From contig NZ_AP029028.1 of the NCBI RefSeq assembly GCF_037076565.1, positions 1,674,001 to 1,738,000 of the forward strand: a stretch of DNA of 64,000 nucleotides, in the 5' to 3' direction. Both the position numbers and the translations under genes were made by a program. Origin of the DNA: Herbaspirillum sp. DW155. GTDB lineage: Bacteria > Pseudomonadota > Gammaproteobacteria > Burkholderiales > Burkholderiaceae_D. Each line of letters opens with the position of its first letter. The stretch's first letter is position 1. The notes below the pieces were generated by a model, which had not been told where the DNA came from, did not search any database, and saw only the letters and a list, made by a program, of their open reading frames with translations. Below, in pieces: positions 16,380 to 24,126 of the stretch.

Positions 16380-18629
16380 ATGAAATTTCTTTTCTTCAAG
16401 ATGCTGGTGGTGTGGAGACGAATGCGTCACGGCATGCAGGCGCGTTACATGGACCGTCATGATGTGGGCCGGCAGATCGAGGTCTTGATGCGCCGCATCG
16501 ATCCCGCTGCCAGCTGGCACGAGCGGGCCAACTGGATGATCGACGTGGCCGAGTGGCTGCGTCACCGGCCGGCGGTGTCGCTGCTGGACCGCCAGGCCTG
16601 GCACCAGGTGCGGCGCCAGCGGCTGGCCATCATGCTGGACTGGCTGGACCAGCACCGCGACGTGCGCCGCACGGTCCAGAACGCGCTGCAAAAGACCCTG
16701 CGCGAAGCCAGCGGTCCCGAACTCTTTTCCACCACCGGCCTGCCGCATGAACCCGGCTTTTTCGGCGAACTCTCCGAACGTCTGGCGCGGCTGATCCTGC
16801 CGCGCCACCTGTCGCCGACCGACCTGTCTTCGCTCTTTACGGCGATGTTCCCCGACCCGGACGATGCCGCCTGGCTGCTCGAACTGGACAATGAATTGCT
16901 GCAGCGCCTGTGGAAGCTGATGGCCGACGACGGCATCTCGCACATGTACTGGCAGCAGATCGAGGAGGCCATCACCTATCTCACCACCACCGTGGTGGCC
17001 GATGGCATCAGCCCGGCCTTCCGCCAGCGGCTGGAACCCAAGATGCCGATGCGCGCCACGCCTTTCCTGGCGCTGCGGCGCGAGATGGAGGCCTGGCTGC
17101 GCGCGCAGCCGGGCGATCTGGGCGCCCTGCGCAGTGTGCGCATGCTGGTGGCGGTGTGCCATGCGCAGACTGATCGTATCTATGCGCATCTGGATGAGTA
17201 TGGCGTGTCGGTCAGCCTGGTCTATCGCGTCGAACGCATGCGCGCGCATCTGCAGCGCATCGGGCGTCTGATCGACGTGCGCTCCGGCGTGCCGGGGCCG
17301 GTCATCAGTCCGGCCGTACCGGGCATGGCAGCCAGGCCGGCGGCGCTGGCCGGGGCGGGGCGCATGCAGTTGCTGCTGTGCGACCTGATCTCGGCGCACC
17401 ATCATCGCGATTCGGTGCGCGGCCTGATGCGGCGCAGCTTTGCCCTGCTGGCGCGCAAGATGGTGGAGCGCAATGCCGACCACCGTGAACAGGCCATCGC
17501 CCGCGACGGTGCCGGTTATCGCCGGGTGATGCGGGCCGGTCTGCTGGGCGGAGCGGTCATCGCCGCCACGGCGCTGGTCAAGCAGAGCCTGTCCACGCTG
17601 GGCGTGGTGCACTTCGTCGATGGCGCGCTGGCCTCGCTCAACTATGCCGCCAGTTTCCTGCTCATTGCCGCGCTGGGCGGTGTGCTGGCCACACGCCAGC
17701 CCGCCGTGACTGCGCCCGCGTTGGCTGCGCGCATGGGCGACCTGGATGCCGAAGGCATGCGCGACCTCATCGGCGAGTCCGGACAATTGCTGCGCTCGCA
17801 GTCGGCCGGCATCTTTGGCAACCTGCTGGGGGTGATCCCGGTCACGGCCGCTCTGTGCGCGCTGGGCTGGTTTGCGCTGGGTGGCAAGCCCATGCCGCCC
17901 GATGCGGCGCGCCATGCCATCGCCGCGCTCTCGCTGGTGGGCCCCACGCCCCTGTATGCCGCGCTGACCGGTGTGCTGCTGTGGCTGGCCAGTCTGGCGG
18001 CGGGTTTTGCCGACAACTGGTTCGCCCTGCGCCGGGTGCGCGAAGTGGTCTCCAATCACCGCCGCCTGGTGCATGGCCTGGGCGCCTTGCGCGCCCAGCG
18101 TTGCGCTGCCTGGCTGGAGCGCAATGTCGCCACCATCGCCGGCAGCGTGGCGCTGGCCTTGCTGCTGGGCATGGCGCCGGTGGTGGCGGCCTTCTTCAGC
18201 CTGCCGCTGGATGTGCGCCATGTCACGCTGGCGGCGGGCACCCTGACTGCGGCCGTCTTCAGCCTGGGCTGGGAGAGCCTGCTGACGCCGGCCTTCTGGC
18301 TGGCTGCAGGCGGTGTCGCCGTCACCGCGCTGCTGTCGGTGGCGGTGGCCTTCGCCTGTGCCCTGGCGCTGGCGCTGCGCTCGCGCGACCTCCCGCGCCG
18401 CGCCCGCAATATCGCCATGCGTGCGGTGTTGCGCCGTTTCGTCGCACGGCCCTTGTTCTTCATCTTGCCGCAAAAAAACAATGCGGCGGTGCAGGATGCG
18501 TCCGGCGACGACGAGGACGACGATGATGAGGGTGAAGGTGGCCCGCCCCAGCGTGACCCGCAACCGCGCCTGGCTTCAGTTGAGCGCGGGCAAGATATGC
18601 ATGTTCAGGCGACGCGGCATGTCGCCTAG
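16380..18629 (+). CDS. SpecificRecomb-family membrane protein (annotated site-specific recombinase)
   Basis: 749 residues matching the SpecificRecomb family (PF10136; Gcr-like). Despite the family name no tyrosine or serine recombinase catalytic motif is visible. The N-terminal half is soluble and helical; the C-terminal half has about six to eight hydrophobic segments (e.g. FLLIAALGGVLA, LLGVIPVTAALCALGWFALG, VALALLLGMAPVVAAFF). The C-terminal tail is strongly acidic (DDEDDDDEGEGG). It therefore looks like an inner-membrane protein of unknown function. The start at 16380 has no clear ribosome site; the Met at codon 8 is an alternative. It is divergent to the MoxR unit. Confidence 0.8.
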   Translation: MKFLFFKMLVVWRRMRHGMQARYMDRHDVGRQIEVLMRRIDPAASWHERANWMIDVAEWLRHRPAVSLLDRQAWHQVRRQRLAIMLDWLDQHRDVRRTVQNALQKTLREASGPELFSTTGLPHEPGFFGELSERLARLILPRHLSPTDLSSLFTAMFPDPDDAAWLLELDNELLQRLWKLMADDGISHMYWQQIEEAITYLTTTVVADGISPAFRQRLEPKMPMRATPFLALRREMEAWLRAQPGDLGALRSVRMLVAVCHAQTDRIYAHLDEYGVSVSLVYRVERMRAHLQRIGRLIDVRSGVPGPVISPAVPGMAARPAALAGAGRMQLLLCDLISAHHHRDSVRGLMRRSFALLARKMVERNADHREQAIARDGAGYRRVMRAGLLGGAVIAATALVKQSLSTLGVVHFVDGALASLNYAASFLLIAALGGVLATRQPAVTAPALAARMGDLDAEGMRDLIGESGQLLRSQSAGIFGNLLGVIPVTAALCALGWFALGGKPMPPDAARHAIAALSLVGPTPLYAALTGVLLWLASLAAGFADNWFALRRVREVVSNHRRLVHGLGALRAQRCAAWLERNVATIAGSVALALLLGMAPVVAAFFSLPLDVRHVTLAAGTLTAAVFSLGWESLLTPAFWLAAGGVAVTALLSVAVAFACALALALRSRDLPRRARNIAMRAVLRRFVARPLFFILPQKNNAAVQDASGDDEDDDDEGEGGPPQRDPQPRLASVERGQDMHVQATRHVA

Positions 18630-18991
18630 CGTTGGCGTCAGTGCGAGGGCACGCCCTTGATGTTGCAGTGCAAATAATCTCTCCATCGCCCGTCTGGCAA
18701 GGCCGGGCGGGCGATTGCGGCGGATCGGCCGGGTTTGCGGGCAGGGATGACGCTGCCGGTTTTATTGGTTAGAATCGAAAACGTTTTTTGCGCAAGGCAG
18801 GGGGAGTGGAGAGACACGCTTGAGCCGAAACACCGGTTGAGCCACAGCAGAACAGCCAAACCTGCAACACCAGGGCAATCGAACAAGCACGAAAAAGTTT
18901 GCCGCTGGCAGCAAAAGATGCGTTTCGTCGGGTGTCCGTCGCGCAGGTTGATGCGGGACGGATGGGAAGTCCAATCACTTACCCTGCTCAC
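18630..18991 (+). other. Intergenic stretch before the cytochrome pair
   Basis: About 360 bases with no convincing gene. A GC-rich inverted repeat (CGCCCG near 18688 with CGGGCGGGCG near 18703) may end the upstream gene, but no T run follows. The 3' half is less GC-rich and probably holds the cytochrome promoter; I could not identify clear -35/-10 boxes. Confidence 0.4.
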
Positions 18992-19312
18992 ATGAAAAAA
19001 CACATCGTGTTTCTTGCCTTGTCTGGCGTGCTTGCCAGTGCGTCCGCGGCGGACATCGTTGGCAATGCCAAGGCTGCCGAAAACAAAATCTCCAACTGCA
19101 TCGGTTGCCACGGCATTCCTGGCTACAAGGCCAGCTATCCCGAGGTCTATCAGGTGCCGATGCTGGGTGGCCAGTCCGCCAGGTACATCGAAAACGCGCT
19201 GCGTGCCTACCAGAAGGGGGAGCGCAAGCATCCTTCCATGATGGGCGTGGCCGCCACGCTGTCGGATCAGGATATCGCCGACCTGGCCGCCTACTATTCG
19301 CAGCAGAAGTAA
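18992..19312 (+). CDS. Small periplasmic monohaem cytochrome c (c4/c553 type)
   Basis: 106 residues with a cleavable signal peptide (about 1-20, ASASAA). The haem site CIGCH is at 36-40 and the axial Met probably in MMGVAATLSDQDIADLAAYY, a class I cytochrome ending. It would carry electrons in the periplasm. The next gene, 14 bases on, encodes a second cytochrome of the same type, so both are on one transcript and may work together like the two domains of cytochrome c4. The start at 18992 precedes the signal peptide; longer starts add no plausible sequence. Confidence 0.88.
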   Translation: MKKHIVFLALSGVLASASAADIVGNAKAAENKISNCIGCHGIPGYKASYPEVYQVPMLGGQSARYIENALRAYQKGERKHPSMMGVAATLSDQDIADLAAYYSQQK

Positions 19313-19326
19313 GGGGGAGCCACGAG

Positions 19327-19680
19327 ATGAAGAACAACCTGATTGCCCTGTCGCTGCTGGCCGCCACGGCCCTGCTGTCGCAAGCGGCCGGCGCCGCCGA
19401 CGTGGCCAATGGCCGCGCGCTGGTGGAGAAGTACAACTGCGCCTCCTGCCACGGCAAGGACTACAACTCGCCCATCGATCCGGGCTATCCCAAGCTGGCC
19501 GGCCAGCACGCCGACTACCTCAAGCACGCCCTGACCGCCTACCGCCGTGGCGACACCGCCATGAACGGGCGCAACAACGCCATCATGTCGGCCCAGGCCA
19601 AGCCCCTGACCGACCGCGACATCAACGACATCGCCGCTTATCTGCACAGCCTGCCGGGGAGCCTGGTGGTGCGCAAGTAA
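19327..19680 (+). CDS. Small periplasmic monohaem cytochrome c (c4/c553 type), second copy
   Basis: 117 residues: signal peptide 1 to about 23 (AAGA), haem site CASCH at 38-42, then the typical GYPKLAGQHADYLKHAL and a C-terminal helix DINDIAAYLHSLPG. The predicted axial Met lies in NAIMSAQAKPL. The sequence differs enough from the preceding cytochrome that this is an old duplication or two-domain split. AAGGGGGAG precedes the ATG. A strong terminator follows at 19702. The electron partners cannot be told from context. Confidence 0.88.
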   Translation: MKNNLIALSLLAATALLSQAAGAADVANGRALVEKYNCASCHGKDYNSPIDPGYPKLAGQHADYLKHALTAYRRGDTAMNGRNNAIMSAQAKPLTDRDINDIAAYLHSLPGSLVVRK

Positions 19681-19701
19681 GCTGCGCCTGTCCTGCATGG
19701 G

Positions 19702-19741
19702 AAAAGCCACGCCGGCTGGGTGTTGCGGCGTGGCTTTTTGT
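19702..19741 (+). terminator. Rho-independent terminator after the cytochrome genes
   Basis: Stem AAAGCCACGCC / GGCGTGGCTTT with a GC-rich loop, followed by T5 on the + strand. It insulates the cytochrome unit from the nucleotidyltransferase pair. Confidence 0.85.
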
Positions 19742-19778
19742 TGCCTTCAGTTGGTGCGGTGAGCGCCGGCAGAGTGGT

Positions 19779-19819
19779 TTGATAATGATTTGTTCATGAT
19801 GCATAATCGTTTCATGAAC
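19779..19819 (+). promoter_or_regulatory. Promoter with overlapping inverted-repeat operator candidate
   Basis: TTGATA (19779-19784) and CATAAT (19802-19807) are 17 bases apart. An inverted repeat GTTCATGA / TCATGAAC (19792-19799 and 19812-19819) brackets the -10 box. The expected start site falls near 19814, the A of the preferred ATG. Autorepression by the downstream pair is inferred. Confidence 0.5.
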
Positions 19820-20032
19820 GCTACAGCCGATCTCCTTCTGATCGGGGACCTTCCCCAGCTGCGCCTGATCGCATGGAACCGTGATCCCCATGATGCGATT
19901 ACGGGCGAGGAGGCGTTCGACCTTTATGAGCGCAACTGGCGCTTCGTCGACCAGGAAGCGCTGGATCCCCGGGAACGTGCTGTGCTGGACCGCTTGGTGC
20001 GCCAATATGGCCATGGCATCCTGCATGTTTGA
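19814..20032 (+). CDS. Small protein upstream of AbiEii-like nucleotidyltransferase (antitoxin candidate)
   Basis: 72 residues, soluble, with the pattern LIGDLPQLRLIAWNR, then FDLYERNWRFVD and LDRLVRQYGHGIL. I know this short protein only as a companion of AbiEii-like genes and cannot assign a fold. Its end overlaps the next gene by eight bases, showing translational coupling. The ATG at 19814 has no Shine-Dalgarno sequence and coincides with the predicted transcription start, so leaderless translation is possible; a TTG at 19790 or ATG at 19796 are alternatives. An antitoxin or accessory role is inferred only from the gene order. Confidence 0.6.
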   Translation: MNATADLLLIGDLPQLRLIAWNRDPHDAITGEEAFDLYERNWRFVDQEALDPRERAVLDRLVRQYGHGILHV

Positions 20033-20720
20033 GCGACCCCATCATCGCCGTATCGCGCAGCTGCTTTCTTCCCTGGATGCTGATTTCCTGCTGGCCTGCG
20101 GCTGTTATTTTGGGGGCGGCACGGCCATTGTCCTGATGCTGGATGAGTATCGGGAATCCTTGGATGTGGATTTTCTCTGCAGTTCGCAAGACGGATACCG
20201 TGCATTGCGCAACACCATTACCAATGCCTCCCTGGGTGCCATGCTGCGAGCGCCTGTGGAGCTGGCCAGAGAGGTGCGTGCGGATCGCTATGGCATCCGG
20301 ACCTTCGTCAAGGTCGATGGCGTGGCGGTCAAGTTCGAGGTGGTCAGCGAGGGTCGTATTGCCGTTGCAGGCGGTATGAATGCGCGACTGGGCGTTCCTG
20401 TCCTTTCACGCGAGGACATGTATGCCGAAAAGCTGTTGGCCAACGCTGACCGCTGGGGCGATAAATCCGCCTTGAGCCGTGACCTGATCGATCTGGCATT
20501 GATGATCCAGCATTGGGGCATCATTCCGGCAGCAGCCTGGGACAAGGCGCGTCTGGCCTATGGCCAGAGCATCGATGTTGCTTATGACAAGGCATTGGGA
20601 TTGATTGCAGATCCTGCCTATCTTGCAGCTTGCCTGCAGAAGATGCATATGGATCAGGGGCTGGTGGCGCGCATTCCTGATCTCCTGCAGCGCGCACGTC
20701 CTGGTCAAACGGCGGTTTGA
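20025..20720 (+). CDS. AbiEii/AbiGii-like nucleotidyltransferase (toxin candidate)
   Basis: 231 residues of the MNT-fold nucleotidyltransferase superfamily. The signature GGGTA is at 30-34 and the metal-binding DVD at 47-49 within SLDVDFL, as in AbiEii toxins. The C-terminal half is helical with a DLIDLALMI motif typical of this group. AbiEii proteins transfer nucleotides to RNA (tRNA acceptor ends in studied relatives) and act as toxins in type IV toxin-antitoxin and abortive-infection systems. Here the partner is not an AbiEi-like winged-helix protein but a 72-residue protein overlapping it. The start at 20025 (MFERPHHRR) is used because upstream codons are in the frame shadow of that gene. 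Toxicity is unproven. Confidence 0.8.
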   Translation: MFERPHHRRIAQLLSSLDADFLLACGCYFGGGTAIVLMLDEYRESLDVDFLCSSQDGYRALRNTITNASLGAMLRAPVELAREVRADRYGIRTFVKVDGVAVKFEVVSEGRIAVAGGMNARLGVPVLSREDMYAEKLLANADRWGDKSALSRDLIDLALMIQHWGIIPAAAWDKARLAYGQSIDVAYDKALGLIADPAYLAACLQKMHMDQGLVARIPDLLQRARPGQTAV

Positions 20721-20736
20721 GCCCGGGGCTTGCTGA

Positions 20737-21168
20737 TCAGCCCTGCGCCCGCCGCTTGATATTCTCGATATAAGCCGCCCCATCCGGCGGCAAGCCATTG
20801 CGCTGGGCATTCCAGATCATTTCGCCCAGGGCTTCCATGATCTCGTGATGGGCCTCATGCTCCGAGCCGCGGCGCTGCGCCAGCAGCTGGAAGGCGCCAC
20901 GGATGCCGGGAGGCTGGTCGATGGAAATCTGTTCCGTGATCGACAGGTGCATCGACAGATGCAAAAAGGGATTGCTCTGGCCGCGTTCGACCGAATAGTC
21001 GGCCGCCAGCGCTTCTTCGACGTCGCGCAGGGCATCGTGGTATTCGGGGTGCTGCAGGATCCAGTCGCGGGCGATGGCTTCCAGGGGCGTGAGCACCTGG
21101 TTGCCCTGGTGCTTGCGGTAGGCTTCGCAGAAGAAGCGGCGGACATCGTGCTGGGACGGCGTGAACAT
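20737..21168 (-). CDS. DUF1841 family protein
   Basis: 143 residues matching the DUF1841 family, which is widespread in beta- and gammaproteobacteria. It starts MFTPSQHDVRRFFCEAYRKH and contains HPEYHDAL and NPFLHLSMHLSI, the conserved His-rich core. No signal or membrane segment is seen, so it is cytoplasmic. Function unknown; conserved His residues hint at metal binding, but this is inference. It is convergent with the AbiEii-like gene and alone on its strand. Confidence 0.82.
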   Translation of the reverse strand: MFTPSQHDVRRFFCEAYRKHQGNQVLTPLEAIARDWILQHPEYHDALRDVEEALAADYSVERGQSNPFLHLSMHLSITEQISIDQPPGIRGAFQLLAQRRGSEHEAHHEIMEALGEMIWNAQRNGLPPDGAAYIENIKRRAQG

Positions 21169-21380
21169 GGCGGTGCGTCAATCGGGGACAAAGCGCTATT
21201 CTACGCCGGTCTGCGTCCCGCTTCAGAGGCCGCTGTGCAGCCTGCGGCAGGGTATGCGCAGATGAAGTAATATTCTTTCCCAAAGACAAGCATCAGAATA
21301 ATTCATCCAAGAGAGGACCCGGCCGCATCGCCATGGCGCGATGGGGGAACGCCAGGCCGGGCAGCGAGAAGGAATAATGC

Positions 21381-22598
21381 ATGCGTTTTGGTGGAAGCCC
21401 GATCCGGTCAGCGCGCCGCGCGTATTCATGGACGTGGCCCCTGGCGTGCCTCGCCGTGGCAATGTCGTGCTGGTGCGCCCAGGGCGCCAGCGCGGCACCG
21501 GCCAGCGATGCGCTGGGTGACGGGGAGCAGACGCTGGCCATTGGCTTTGCCGGCCCCTTGAGCGGTCCTTCCATGAGCGTGGGCCGCAGCATGCGCAATG
21601 GCGTGCAGCTGGCGCTGGACGAGGCCAACCGGCGCGGCCTCATCATCGGGGGCAAGCGTTACCGGCTCAAGCTGGTTTCCCAGGACGACCGCGCCGATCC
21701 CGCCACGGCAGAGTATGTGGCGCGCTATCTGGTCGGCCAGCACGTCATCGGCGTGGTGGGGCATTGGACCAGCGGCACCAGTCTGGTGGCCGCGCCGGTC
21801 TACCATGCCGCCGGCGTGATCCAGGTGACCCCCTCGGCGATGAGCCGCAAGCTGACGGCGCTCTCGTATCCACGCATCTTTCGCACCATTCCCAATAACG
21901 AAAGCATAGGCCGCTGGTCGGCGCGCTATGCCGTGGGCAAGCTGGCCGCACGTACGGTGGTGACCATCGATGACCGCACTCCCTTCGGCCAGGGTCTGGC
22001 CGAGCAGTTCGCCCGCGAAGTGGAGGCGCAGGGCGGCAAGGTGCTGGCGCGCTACAACGTCAGCGACAAGACCTCCGATTTCAACGCGCCGCTGCTGCAG
22101 GCCCGCCAACTCAAGCCTGACCTGATCTTCTTTGGTGGCCTGGACTGGCAGGCGGCTGTGCTGGCCAGGTCGATCCGGCGTCTGCAGCTCGATGCGCGGC
22201 TGATGGCCTCGCCGGGTACGCTGGGATTGCCCTTCCTGATGGGCGCCGGGATGGATGCCAATGGCGCCCTGGTGCTGGAGCCGGGGCCGCCGCAGGACAA
22301 GATGCCGGGCTGGAAGACTTTCCGCCAGCGTTACAGCGAAAGCTTCGATTCGGACATGGACCTCTATGCCGTCTTCGCCTATGAAGCGGCGCAATCCATC
22401 ATCCTCGGCCTGCGCCATGCCGGCAGTACTGATCCGGATGCCGTCGCCCGGGCGATGCACCGGCTGCGTTTCGAGGGGGTGAGCGGACCGGTGGCCTTCA
22501 ATGAGGAAGGCGACCTGCTCAACCCGACTTTTACCCTGTATGAAGTTCAGGACCAGCGCTGGGTGCCGATAGCGCGCATGCACGGCCTTGCGCGCTAG
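21381..22598 (+). CDS. Branched-chain amino-acid-type ABC solute-binding protein, orphan
   Basis: 405 residues with an N-terminal export signal (about 1-39, ending QGASA). It has the periplasmic type 1 fold of LivJ/LivK: GFAGPLSGPSMSVGRSMRNGVQLAL at the first strand, VVGHWTSGTSLVAAPVY and TPSAMSRKL in the ligand region. It should bind an amino acid, amide or related small ligand in the periplasm. No permease or ATPase genes are adjacent, so it either feeds a transporter encoded elsewhere or senses a ligand. It is divergent to DUF1841 and convergent with nth. Confidence 0.82.
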   Translation: MRFGGSPIRSARRAYSWTWPLACLAVAMSCWCAQGASAAPASDALGDGEQTLAIGFAGPLSGPSMSVGRSMRNGVQLALDEANRRGLIIGGKRYRLKLVSQDDRADPATAEYVARYLVGQHVIGVVGHWTSGTSLVAAPVYHAAGVIQVTPSAMSRKLTALSYPRIFRTIPNNESIGRWSARYAVGKLAARTVVTIDDRTPFGQGLAEQFAREVEAQGGKVLARYNVSDKTSDFNAPLLQARQLKPDLIFFGGLDWQAAVLARSIRRLQLDARLMASPGTLGLPFLMGAGMDANGALVLEPGPPQDKMPGWKTFRQRYSESFDSDMDLYAVFAYEAAQSIILGLRHAGSTDPDAVARAMHRLRFEGVSGPVAFNEEGDLLNPTFTLYEVQDQRWVPIARMHGLAR

Positions 22599-22604
22599 CG
22601 CGCC

Positions 22605-23255
22605 TCAGACGCCCTTGGCCGGAAGTGGCGTTTTCTGCTTGAATTCGCACAGGTCGGCAATGATGCAGTTCCAGCACTGCGGCTTGCGCGCGATGCAGGT
22701 GTAGCGCCCGTGCAGGATCAGCCAGTGGTGCGCATCCTGACGAAATTCCGGCGCGACGAACTTGATCAGCTTGCGCTCGACCTCATCGACGTCCTTGCCC
22801 GGTGCAATGCCGGTGCGGTTGGACACCCGGAAGATGTGCGTATCCACCGCGATGGTGGGATGGCCGAAGGCGGTATTCAACACCACGTTGGCCGTCTTGC
22901 GGCCCACGCCGGGCAGGGCTTCCAGCGCCTCGCGCGACTCCGGCACCTGGCCGCCATGCTGCTCGATCAGGATGCGGCAGGTTTCGATGACGTTCTTGGC
23001 CTTGGTACGGTACAGGCCGATGGTCTGGATGTAGGGCATGAGCTGGTCCACCCCCAGGCGGTAGATCGCCTCGGGCGTGTTGGCCACCGGGTAGAGCTTG
23101 CGCGTGGCCTTGTTGACCGAGACGTCGGTGGCCTGGGCCGAGAGCAGCACGGCGATCAGCAGCTCGAACGGGGTGGTGTATTCCAGTTCGGTGGTGGGGG
23201 TGGGATTGGCCTGGCGCAGGCGCTCGAAGATCTCGCGGCGTTTGGTCGGATTCAT
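22605..23255 (-). CDS. nth: Endonuclease III (DNA glycosylase/AP lyase)
   Basis: 216 residues, standard length. It removes oxidised pyrimidines in base excision repair. The helix-hairpin-helix is [14 protein letters not shown] with the catalytic Lys in GRKTA and the Asp in [12 protein letters not shown]. The C-terminal 4Fe-4S cluster motif [17 protein letters not shown] (Cys-x6-Cys-x2-Cys-x5-Cys) is complete. Its ATG overlaps the stop of the upstream rnfB-like gene (ATGA), a pairing found across betaproteobacteria, so the two are translationally coupled. Confidence 0.95.
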   Translation of the reverse strand: MNPTKRREIFERLRQANPTPTTELEYTTPFELLIAVLLSAQATDVSVNKATRKLYPVANTPEAIYRLGVDQLMPYIQTIGLYRTKAKNVIETCRILIEQHGGQVPESREALEALPGVGRKTANVVLNTAFGHPTIAVDTHIFRVSNRTGIAPGKDVDEVERKLIKFVAPEFRQDAHHWLILHGRYTCIARKPQCWNCIIADLCEFKQKTPLPAKGV

Positions 23256-24058
23256 GGCTGTTGGCTGTCGGTCGGGGTGCTGGCTTGTTCGGCCTGCAGT
23301 TTTTTCAGGCGCGCGCGCTCCATGGCGGCCTGGATGATGGCTTTCTTGCGGGCCAGTTCGGCTTGCTCCTCGGGTGTGCCGGCTGCAGCCGCTTCCACTT
23401 CCTTCAGTTTGGCGGCGGCCTTGGCGGCCAGGCGGGCATCGTTTTCTTCCTTGTCGCGCTTCAGGCGCAGGGTGCGCCAGTCGTGGCGCGCGCGCGCGGC
23501 GTCGGCCTGCTCCTGGCTCCAGGCCTGCCAGCCGGTGCGGCCCGGCGTGGCCTCGACCATGCTGATGCAGTCGACCGGGCAGGGCGCCACGCACAGGTCG
23601 CAGCCGGTGCACAGCGACTCGATCACGGTATGCATCTGCTTGGCCGCTCCCGCAATCGCATCGACCGGGCAGGCCTGGATGCACAGTGTGCAGCCGATGC
23701 AGATGGCTTCATCGATCACCGCCAGGCGGCGCGGCTGTTCACTGCCGTTGGCGGGATTCAAAGGGATCACCGGCTGCCCCAGCACCTGCGCCAGCCGCGC
23801 CACGCCTTCGGCACCGCCGGGCGGACACTGGTTGTAGGCGGCGCGGCCTTCGGCCATCGCTTCGGCATAGGGACGGCAGGCCGGATAGCCGCACTTGGTG
23901 CATTGGGTTTGCGGCAGCAGGTCTTCGAGGCGGTCGGCCAGGGTGGCTGAGGCAGTGGTGGCGGTGGTGGCGGATGGCGGCACGGCGGTCAGGCAGTTCA
24001 ACGGAATAAGGGCGCTATTATCCGGCCAAACCGGCGCCAAGTCATGCCGGCAGATCAT
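23252..24058 (-). CDS. rnfB: RnfB-like iron-sulfur protein
   Basis: About 268 residues from the ATG at 24058. The N-terminal Fe-S motif is [19 protein letters not shown] with a further Cys in NQCPPGG (RnfB/RsxB type), followed by two 4Fe-4S ferredoxin motifs [16 protein letters not shown] and [15 protein letters not shown]. The C-terminus is a charged Ala-Lys-Glu coiled-coil-like tail. No other rnf genes are present, and the N-terminal membrane anchor of true RnfB is missing, so a soluble electron carrier for an iron-sulfur enzyme (perhaps Nth maturation) is an inference. The start is uncertain: a TTG or GTG in the first 40 codons would give a protein beginning closer to [11 protein letters not shown]. 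Confidence 0.8.
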   Translation of the reverse strand: MICRHDLAPVWPDNSALIPLNCLTAVPPSATTATTASATLADRLEDLLPQTQCTKCGYPACRPYAEAMAEGRAAYNQCPPGGAEGVARLAQVLGQPVIPLNPANGSEQPRRLAVIDEAICIGCTLCIQACPVDAIAGAAKQMHTVIESLCTGCDLCVAPCPVDCISMVEATPGRTGWQAWSQEQADAARARHDWRTLRLKRDKEENDARLAAKAAAKLKEVEAAAAGTPEEQAELARKKAIIQAAMERARLKKLQAEQASTPTDSQQP

Positions 24059-24074
24059 GCCGACAGATCAAAGC

Positions 24075-24110
24075 AAAACGGCGCCACCGTCGGGACGGGG
24101 CGCCGTTCTT
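24075..24110 (-). terminator. Rho-independent terminator after the PHB depolymerase gene
   Basis: Stem AACGGCGCC / GGCGCCGTT with a 13-base loop; on the minus strand it continues TTTTGCTTTG. It lies 17 bases past the depolymerase stop. Confidence 0.75.
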
Positions 24111-24126
24111 GTGCTGATGGCCGTGC

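Noticed and set aside
16371..18563. Very long minus-strand open frame opposite the SpecificRecomb gene
   Set aside because: High GC third-position bias produces antisense open frames; its translation is Arg/Gln/His-rich with no family pattern, and the + strand frame has clear membrane segments.
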